The position numbers and the translations under genes were made by a program. A stretch of DNA of 12,254 bases. It comes from CAZWVM01 sp964637705. GTDB lineage: Bacteria > UBA8481. The stretch is from NCBI GenBank assembly GCA_964637705.1, contig CAZWVM010000106.1, positions 1 to 12,254 on the forward strand. Direction: 5' to 3'. Shown in pieces: positions 1 to 4,385 of this stretch. Each line of letters starts with the position of its first letter. Position 1 is the stretch's first letter. Below the pieces are notes generated by a model. It was given only the letters and a program-made list of their open reading frames with translations. It ran no database searches and was not told where the DNA came from.

Positions 1-2
1 GG

Positions 3-131
3 CCGATGCCGGACGAGCGGTTCCACGAGGAGTGGTTCGGGATCATGGGGCAGGGGAGCGGGGCGAACAGCCCGTTCGAGAGGGTGATTCGGAAGGCCTA
101 TCACTACTTCAAGAACGTCTGGGGCTCGTGA
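3..131 (+). CDS. C-terminal end of an unidentified protein (5' part outside window)
   Basis: An open frame enters from the left edge and ends at the TGA at 129-131, giving 42 visible residues that start PMPDERFHEEWFGIMG and end YHYFKNVWGS. The stop overlaps a possible GTG of the next gene, and the next gene follows within 15 bases, so it probably belongs to the same transcript. The pattern 'EEWFGI ... RKAYHYFKNVW' reminds me of the C-terminal strand and helix of TIM-barrel glycoside hydrolases (GH2/GH5-like proteins often end 'EEWFGI ... RKAYYALKELW'). This is recollection over a very short stretch, so the function should be treated as unknown. The frame itself is well supported: it has balanced amino-acid composition and close coupling to the following genes. 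Confidence 0.6.
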   Translation, partial: PMPDERFHEEWFGIMGQGSGANSPFERVIRKAYHYFKNVWGS

Positions 132-142
132 TCGGAGCGGCG

Positions 143-901
143 ATGGGGCGGGGGAACGGTATGGTGGGTTCGGAAGCGGCCTCGACCGCGCTTCTCGCGC
201 AGGCGACGGAACTCCGGAAGTCCTTCGGGCGTCGCGTCGTGCTCGACCGCGTCTCCTTCGTCCTGCGACCGGGGGAGATCCTGGGTTTGGCGGGAGCGAA
301 CGGCGCCGGCAAGACCACCCTCATCAAGATCATCCTCGGTCTCCTGCGCCCCGACGCCGGCTCCGTCGCTTTCCGCTTCGACGCGGTCAGGCGCGCGGGC
401 GGCGAACTCGGATACGTGCCCGAGGAGCCGGTCTTTCCGCCTGAACTCACTCCGCGCGAGCTCCTCTCCTTCTTCGCCTGGCAGGCGGGGATGCCGATGG
501 AGAAGCGCCGGATCGAACTGGCCCTGGAGATGACCGGGATCGCCGCGGACGGGAACCGGCGGATCCGGACCTTCTCCAAGGGCATGCGCCGCCGCCTCGG
601 GATCGCCCAGGCCATTCTGACCAGCCCGAAGATCCTCGTCCTGGACGAACCCGATTCCGGTCTCGATCCCCTGGGCCGCAGCGACCTCAACGCCATCCTC
701 ACGGCTCTCAAGACGCAGGAGACGGGCATCCTGCTCGCGACGCACGACCTGCACATCATCGAGAGGTTGTCCGACCGCGTGCTTCTCCTCAACGAAGGAC
801 GCATCGGCCTCCGCTTCGACGAACCCTCGGCATTCCGGGGCGTCCTGGAACGGGAATTCATGGCGCTTTCGGGCCGGACGCCGGCGGAGAATCTCTCGTG
901 A
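143..901 (+). CDS. ABC-2 type transporter ATP-binding protein
   Basis: This is the nucleotide-binding subunit of an ABC-2 type transporter, 252 residues from this start. Visible motifs are Walker A GANGAGKTT (51-59), a Q-loop region 'LGYVPEEP' where Glu stands in for Gln (about 89-96), a signature 'FSKGMRRRLGIAQ' (144-156), Walker B ILVLDEP (164-170), D-loop SGLDP, and the switch His in 'LLATHD' (His201). The Glu Q-loop and the SKGM-type signature are typical of the DrrA/NatA-like branch that pairs with ABC-2 permeases. The ATG at 143 is chosen because GGAG lies 5 bases upstream (134-137). A GTG at 128, which overlaps the previous stop, and an ATG at 161, with a G-rich region upstream, are alternatives. 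Residues before about 18 are not part of the ATPase fold. The gene overlaps the permease by four bases (GTGA). The exported substrate cannot be told from the sequence. Confidence 0.93.
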   Translation: MGRGNGMVGSEAASTALLAQATELRKSFGRRVVLDRVSFVLRPGEILGLAGANGAGKTTLIKIILGLLRPDAGSVAFRFDAVRRAGGELGYVPEEPVFPPELTPRELLSFFAWQAGMPMEKRRIELALEMTGIAADGNRRIRTFSKGMRRRLGIAQAILTSPKILVLDEPDSGLDPLGRSDLNAILTALKTQETGILLATHDLHIIERLSDRVLLLNEGRIGLRFDEPSAFRGVLEREFMALSGRTPAENLS

Positions 902-1644
902 CGCGCTTCTGGTCGGTGGCGGTTCAGACGGTCCTGGAGATCCTGCGCGCGCGAACGCTTGTCGTCGTCCTGATCGTGCTCATGGTCGTCGCCTGGGGCA
1001 GCATCTTCGTCGGAGACGTCGCGATGGAGCCGCGGGAGGCGGTCGCGGTGGACCTGGGCGTCGTCGGCTCCGCCTTCATCGCCGTGGTGCTCGCGATCAT
1101 CCTGGCGGACGAGCACATCGGGGCCGCGGCGCGGCCCGTGAGCCAGCCGGCGCTCGTTGCGGGGGCGGGCCGCGCCCGGCTCCTCCTCGGCCGCTGGTTC
1201 GGTACGGCCTTTGTCTCGGCCGCCCTCGCGCTCATCATGCCGCTCCTCGTGATGCTGATGTTCCTCGCCGTTTTCGGACTGGCGCCCGCGGAACTCCGGG
1301 ACCTCGCCGCCTGCGTGGTGCTCCTGCCGCTGGAGGTGATCCTCCTCACCTCCGTCACGGCGTTTCTCTCCATCGCCATGCCCCGCGCGGTCTCCCTCTC
1401 CGTCGCCTTCGGCTTCTGGATGATCTGCCACATGCATGTCTCGACCAAGACCTTCGATCCCAACTTCCTGGAGCGGCTCGCGATATTCCTCTCGGTGATC
1501 CTGCCCGATCTCGAGCTGTACAATCCCCGCCTCTTCATCGTGAACAACCCGGACCTTCTCCTTGCCGCGATCAGCCAATGCGGCCTCTACTCGACCCTGA
1601 TGCTTCTCGTCACCGTGCATTTCTACGGCCGCAGGGATTTCTGA
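898..1644 (+). CDS. ABC-2 type transporter permease
   Basis: This 248-residue membrane subunit partners the preceding ATPase. The start is a GTG that overlaps the ATPase stop as GTGA, with GGAG at 886-889 as ribosome binding site, 8 bases upstream. Hydrophobic segments lie at about 21-39, 52-71, 102-127, 136-160, 164-180, possibly 190-204, and 219-241. The short N-terminal helix before the first membrane segment and the 'RPVS ... LLLGRWFG' loop after the second are typical of ABC-2/NosY-like permeases (often 'KPVSR ... LGKFLG'). No large extracytoplasmic domain is present. The family is confident from topology and gene order. Substrate and direction, presumably export or support of an envelope process, are unknown. 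The stop overlaps the ATG of the next gene (TGATG), so the three genes probably form one translationally coupled unit. Confidence 0.88.
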   Translation: MTRFWSVAVQTVLEILRARTLVVVLIVLMVVAWGSIFVGDVAMEPREAVAVDLGVVGSAFIAVVLAIILADEHIGAAARPVSQPALVAGAGRARLLLGRWFGTAFVSAALALIMPLLVMLMFLAVFGLAPAELRDLAACVVLLPLEVILLTSVTAFLSIAMPRAVSLSVAFGFWMICHMHVSTKTFDPNFLERLAIFLSVILPDLELYNPRLFIVNNPDLLLAAISQCGLYSTLMLLVTVHFYGRRDF

Positions 1645-2309
1645 TGCGCCGGCAGCTTCTCGCCGCCGCCGTGGTCGTGGGTCTTCTGGCGGTGCTCGTG
1701 CGGACCGCCTCGCGGCGCGAACTGCTTTCACCGCCGCATTGGAGGTTCTACGGGGCCCTGCATGCCATGGGAGACCTCGTCTGGGCTCGAGCCGCGACCC
1801 GCGTGGCGGTGCCGTCTCAGGTGAGTTCGAAGGAGGCCGAGGAGCATTATCGCATGATGATCGTCGCGGCGCGGCTCAACCCGGTGAATCGGAAGATCTA
1901 CGAGCTGGGGACCTTCGCGCTGGCCTTCTGGAACCGGACCGATCTCGCTCTCGACTTCGTCCGGCGGGGTCTCAGCCACCATCCCGGCGATCCCGCGCTC
2001 GAGCGGCAGATGGCGCAGGTGATCGTGCTCTTCAACGCCGCGCCCGAGGAATCGCTGGCGGCCCTGGACGTGATGCTCCTTCCGGTCATGGTGGCGATCG
2101 AACGGGACCGAGGTGACGGGCCGCGCTCCTTCGAGGGCCAGGATCCGATCACGCCCTTTCTCTTCATCCTGAAGGCGCGGAAGGAGGAGGAGGCGGGGAT
2201 GCCCGGCCAGGCCGCCCGCACATGGGCCCTGGTGCGCGACGTCTTCGGAGACATGGAGGGGATCAACGCACAAGCGAACGAGGCCATCAGCCGGCTCTCC
2301 TCCCGCTGA
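1644..2309 (+). CDS. Membrane-anchored TPR-like helical protein
   Basis: This is a 221-residue protein beginning at the ATG that shares its A with the TGA of the permease gene; AGGGA lies 6 bases upstream. Residues 4-19 form a single hydrophobic segment after MRRQ, which is a signal anchor, so the rest is expected outside the cytoplasm. From about residue 62 to 215 the chain is rich in amphipathic helices. One clear tetratricopeptide-like pair, 'AARLNPVNRKIYELG' and 'TDLALDFVRRGLSHHPGDPALE', spans about 75-120. A second helical region is at about 177-200. No catalytic motif is visible. TPR proteins usually act as protein-protein scaffolds. Its overlap with an ABC-2 transporter and position directly before prepilin genes suggest an accessory role for one or both, but this is inference. 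It is followed by a 15-base palindrome and a promoter-like sequence, so its transcript may end here or read into the pilins. Confidence 0.75.
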   Translation: MRRQLLAAAVVVGLLAVLVRTASRRELLSPPHWRFYGALHAMGDLVWARAATRVAVPSQVSSKEAEEHYRMMIVAARLNPVNRKIYELGTFALAFWNRTDLALDFVRRGLSHHPGDPALERQMAQVIVLFNAAPEESLAALDVMLLPVMVAIERDRGDGPRSFEGQDPITPFLFILKARKEEEAGMPGQAARTWALVRDVFGDMEGINAQANEAISRLSSR

Positions 2310-2310
2310 C

Positions 2311-2325
2311 ATCTTTCAGAAAGAT
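2311..2325. promoter_or_regulatory. Palindromic operator candidate, copy 1 (ATCTTTC-A-GAAAGAT)
   Basis: This is a perfect 7+7 base inverted repeat around a central A. It starts two bases after the stop of the TPR-like gene, and its last T is the first base of a -35-like TTTACA. An almost identical element (central T) lies at 3672-3686 before the third prepilin gene. Both copies are also preceded by AC. It is AT-rich in a strongly GC-rich window. As RNA it would form only a weak AU-rich hairpin without a U-run, so a dimeric-regulator binding site is more likely than a terminator. The regulator is unknown. Confidence 0.6.
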
Positions 2326-2353
2326 TTACAACGTGCCGGTTTTCGTATATTCT
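2325..2353 (+). promoter_or_regulatory. Putative sigma70-type promoter for the first prepilin gene
   Basis: TTTACA at 2325-2330 (-35, 5 of 6 match to TTGACA) is followed either by TATTCT at 2348-2353 after 17 bases or by TATATT at 2346-2351 after 15 bases. It sits in the only AT-rich stretch between the TPR-like gene and the first prepilin, and the upstream palindrome abuts it. The distance from the -10 to the chosen start codon is about 40 bases. Confidence 0.5.
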
Positions 2354-2392
2354 GCTGAACGTGGTCAATAATGATGCATGATTGGAGAAATG

Positions 2393-3007
2393 ATGTTCAT
2401 CGAGTCGTCGAGGGGAAAGCGAGGCCGTGCCGGCTACACGCTCATCGAGTTGCTCGTCGTCTGCGCCATCATCGGCATCCTCGCCGTTCTCATGCTGGCC
2501 AACGTGAAAAGGGCCATCCGCAAGGCCCGCGAAGCCCGCACGTATGCGCGGCTAAGCAACATACGCCTTCAGTTGGACATGCACAAGGTTCGGTTCGGAT
2601 ACTACCCGGAGCGCATCATATACAACAGTTTCCTGAGCGCCTGGACCGACCCTTACGAGTTCGTTTCGTGGGTCCACGGCTCGGCCGCGAGTTCCGGCCT
2701 GCCCGGCCAGACGGACGCACGGCCGACCTTCGGCTCCGATGCCCGGTACGCCCTGCCCGTGGCCGAGGTCTCGGCGACGGGGGAGGAGATCTTCGCGGTC
2801 GCTCCTCATTACTTCTCCTGCGGCACCTGGCAGTCCGTTTGTAGTCCGGCGAACGTCTGGACTCTCACGCCCGGCCCGACGGGCAACAACCGGGGGTGGT
2901 GGTATCGCTGGGTTCAAGGGGATCGTTATGGTCACATGGCCCAGGACAATCTGAAGATCAACAACACGAGTTTCTCGACGGAAGGGCAGAGATATTCCAC
3001 CTATTGA
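2393..3007 (+). CDS. Prepilin / type II secretion pseudopilin-like protein (first of three)
   Basis: This 204-residue class III-type prepilin has a basic 14-residue leader that ends in Gly and is followed by YTLIELLVVCAIIGILAVL. Prepilin peptidase would cut between Gly14 and Tyr15, and Glu at mature position 5 is present; Tyr instead of Phe at +1 is a conservative change. The ATG at 2393 is chosen because TTGGAG ends 5 bases upstream. ATGs at 2390 and 2378 are in frame but badly spaced. After the membrane helix comes a conserved charged stretch 'NVKRAIRKAREARTYARL', then a Tyr/Trp-rich globular part with two cysteines (143, 150) that could form a disulphide, a 'PVAEVSATG' motif (122-130) shared with the next gene, and a tail 'GWWYR ... 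YSTY'. It would be exported as a pilus or pseudopilus subunit. The assembly machinery is not in the window. It is followed after 13 bases by the second prepilin gene. Confidence 0.88.
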   Translation: MFIESSRGKRGRAGYTLIELLVVCAIIGILAVLMLANVKRAIRKAREARTYARLSNIRLQLDMHKVRFGYYPERIIYNSFLSAWTDPYEFVSWVHGSAASSGLPGQTDARPTFGSDARYALPVAEVSATGEEIFAVAPHYFSCGTWQSVCSPANVWTLTPGPTGNNRGWWYRWVQGDRYGHMAQDNLKINNTSFSTEGQRYSTY

Positions 3008-3020
3008 ATGCGGGGAGAGT

Positions 3021-3644
3021 ATGGGGGATGATGGGGGCATGAAGAGAACGGCCACCGGTTTTCGTCGGCGCCACGGGGGATTCACTCTCATTGAACTGAT
3101 GGTCGTCTGTGCCATCGTCGGGATCCTGGCCGTCGTCGTCCTTTCCAACGTCCGCCGTGCGCTCTGGAAGGCCCGCGAGGCGCGCACCTACGCCCACATG
3201 CACAACGTCCGGTTGGGCCTGGAACTATACGGCGTCTCCAACGGCGGGGAATACCCGGTCTGGGTCCTGGCCAATTCCTCCTGGTGGTATTGGGTCAATC
3301 CCATGGATCCCGGCCACAGCCCGGCGGCGGTGAATACCGGCAGCTTCGTCATGAACTATTCGCAACCCTTCATAGGCCGGAGCTTCCCGGTCGCGGAAGT
3401 GGCGGCCAACGGAGATCCCAACAACCTCAACACCGTCATCGGCCTCAAACAGTATTGGAACTCCATGTATTACGAGCCGACCTACAGCAAGGCGACCTGC
3501 ATCGCCAACGGGTGGATCTCGGCGTCCGGCGTCGGATGGTGGTATCGCATACCGAACGCCACGGCGATCGGCAACTCCGAGGACCGCTTCATGATCTCCA
3601 ACTCCGCCTACTCCTCCGACGGGAAGCGATACTGCAACTATTGA
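3021..3644 (+). CDS. Prepilin / pseudopilin-like protein (second of three)
   Basis: This is a 207-residue prepilin. The leader ends RRRHGG, and FTLIELMVVCAIVGILAVVV follows, so cleavage is expected after Gly20, with Glu at mature +5. The ATG at 3021 is taken because GGGGAGAG lies just upstream. The in-frame ATG at 3039 would give a 14-residue leader, the same length as in the first prepilin, and is a serious alternative. It shares 'KAREARTYA', 'PVAEVAANG' (123-131), 'GWWYR' (172-176) and the closing 'S-S-D-G-K-R-Y-C-N-Y' pattern with the first prepilin. The centre is very rich in Trp, Tyr and Asn. Cysteines at 160 and 205 are a possible disulphide. There is no room for a promoter before it, so it is most likely cotranscribed with the first prepilin. 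The two look like an ancient tandem duplication. Confidence 0.88.
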   Translation: MGDDGGMKRTATGFRRRHGGFTLIELMVVCAIVGILAVVVLSNVRRALWKAREARTYAHMHNVRLGLELYGVSNGGEYPVWVLANSSWWYWVNPMDPGHSPAAVNTGSFVMNYSQPFIGRSFPVAEVAANGDPNNLNTVIGLKQYWNSMYYEPTYSKATCIANGWISASGVGWWYRIPNATAIGNSEDRFMISNSAYSSDGKRYCNY

Positions 3645-3671
3645 CCCCGGCCGGGCATCCCGGAGAGTTAC

Positions 3672-3686
3672 ATCTTTCTGAAAGAT
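3672..3686. promoter_or_regulatory. Palindromic operator candidate, copy 2 (ATCTTTC-T-GAAAGAT)
   Basis: This is a perfect 7+7 base inverted repeat around a central T, ending four bases before a consensus TTGACA. It is identical to the element at 2311-2325 except for the central base, and both are preceded by AC. The recurrence in front of two prepilin promoters and nowhere else that I noticed in the window argues for a shared regulator binding site. Confidence 0.65.
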
Positions 3687-3690
3687 CCTG

Positions 3691-3720
3691 TTGACATGAG
3701 TCCGTAGCGGCGGCTAGAAT
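3691..3720 (+). promoter_or_regulatory. Putative sigma70-type promoter for the third prepilin gene
   Basis: TTGACA (3691-3696, perfect match to the -35 consensus) and TAGAAT (3715-3720, 5 of 6 to TATAAT) are separated by 18 bases. The start codon lies 56 bases beyond the -10. It is the clearest promoter in the window and implies that the third prepilin can be transcribed independently of the first two. Confidence 0.7.
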
Positions 3721-3776
3721 GTCCCCGTCGCGCCGATGAGCCCGGGGGGGAGGAAGAGGAGGGATCCGCTTCGCCC

Positions 3777-4376
3777 ATGTTCACCGTGGACCGTCTCGCC
3801 CGCCGCGCCTCGGCGCGCCGCGGCTTCACCCTGATCGAACTGATGATCGTCACGGCCATCATCGGCATCCTCGCCGTGATTCTCCTGGCCAACATGCGCC
3901 ACGCGCTGCGCAAGGCGAAGGAGGGACGCACCTATGCCAACCTTTCGACCCTGCGCCTTGCCGTCAACATGTGGAAGGCCCTGAGGGGCGGTTCCTACAC
4001 CTACGTGCCGGCCGGAGCCCTGCCCACCAACGGCAACCCCTGGTCCCTGAAGCAGGGGGCGTGGTTCAACCCTCCGGCCGTGAGCGAAGGCTGGGCCGAT
4101 GAGGACGGACTGAACGGATTCCGGGTGGAGAACGGAGCCTACCAGGAGAGGCTCAGCGATTTTCTCGCCGCGACGCCGCCCGCCGACGTTTCCCTCAACG
4201 GCAACGGCCAGACGGTGGGCGGAGGCACGCCCTGCAACGGCGTCTGGGAAGCCAACGTGGCCACCGCCGAGCCGATCCTGAACGGCCGCGGCTGGCACTA
4301 CAACAACATCACCGGCGCGATCCGCATCAATAACAACTCGGCCTCCACCGAGGGGAAGCTCTACAAGGACTACTGA
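3777..4376 (+). CDS. Prepilin / pseudopilin-like protein (third of three)
   Basis: This is a 199-residue prepilin. The basic 16-residue leader ends ASARRG, then FTLIELMIVTAIIGILAVIL, with cleavage expected after Gly16 and Glu at mature +5. The segment 'NMRHALRKAKEGRTYANLSTLRL' matches the other two prepilins. The tail 'GWHYNNITGAIRINNNSAS' followed by TEGKLYKDY is the canonical form of the C-terminal motif shared by all three. The middle (about 70-165) is different: Gly/Asn/Pro-rich, less aromatic, without the 'PVAEV' motif and with one cysteine. The ATG at 3777 is preceded by AGGAGG at 3757-3762, at a rather long 14-base spacing. Dedicated promoter and palindrome lie upstream. It could be the major subunit or a GspG-like pseudopilin, with the first two as minor subunits, but the sequence does not decide this. 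It converges on the glycosidase gene with a 9-base gap and no visible terminator hairpin. Confidence 0.88.
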   Translation: MFTVDRLARRASARRGFTLIELMIVTAIIGILAVILLANMRHALRKAKEGRTYANLSTLRLAVNMWKALRGGSYTYVPAGALPTNGNPWSLKQGAWFNPPAVSEGWADEDGLNGFRVENGAYQERLSDFLAATPPADVSLNGNGQTVGGGTPCNGVWEANVATAEPILNGRGWHYNNITGAIRINNNSASTEGKLYKDY

Positions 4377-4385
4377 TCCCCCCTC

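Noticed and set aside
109..1731. 540-codon open frame on the minus strand
   Set aside because: It covers the ATPase and permease genes antisense. It has low-complexity Arg/Glu composition and no plausible domain.
2311..2325. Palindrome as an intrinsic terminator of the TPR-like gene
   Set aside because: The stem is AT-rich with at most a three-base loop, and no run of T follows. A second copy sits at a different distance from a stop codon but again next to a -35.
4377..4385. Bidirectional terminator between the third prepilin and the glycosidase
   Set aside because: The nine-base gap is a pyrimidine run without dyad symmetry. No hairpin spans the two stop codons that I can find by eye.
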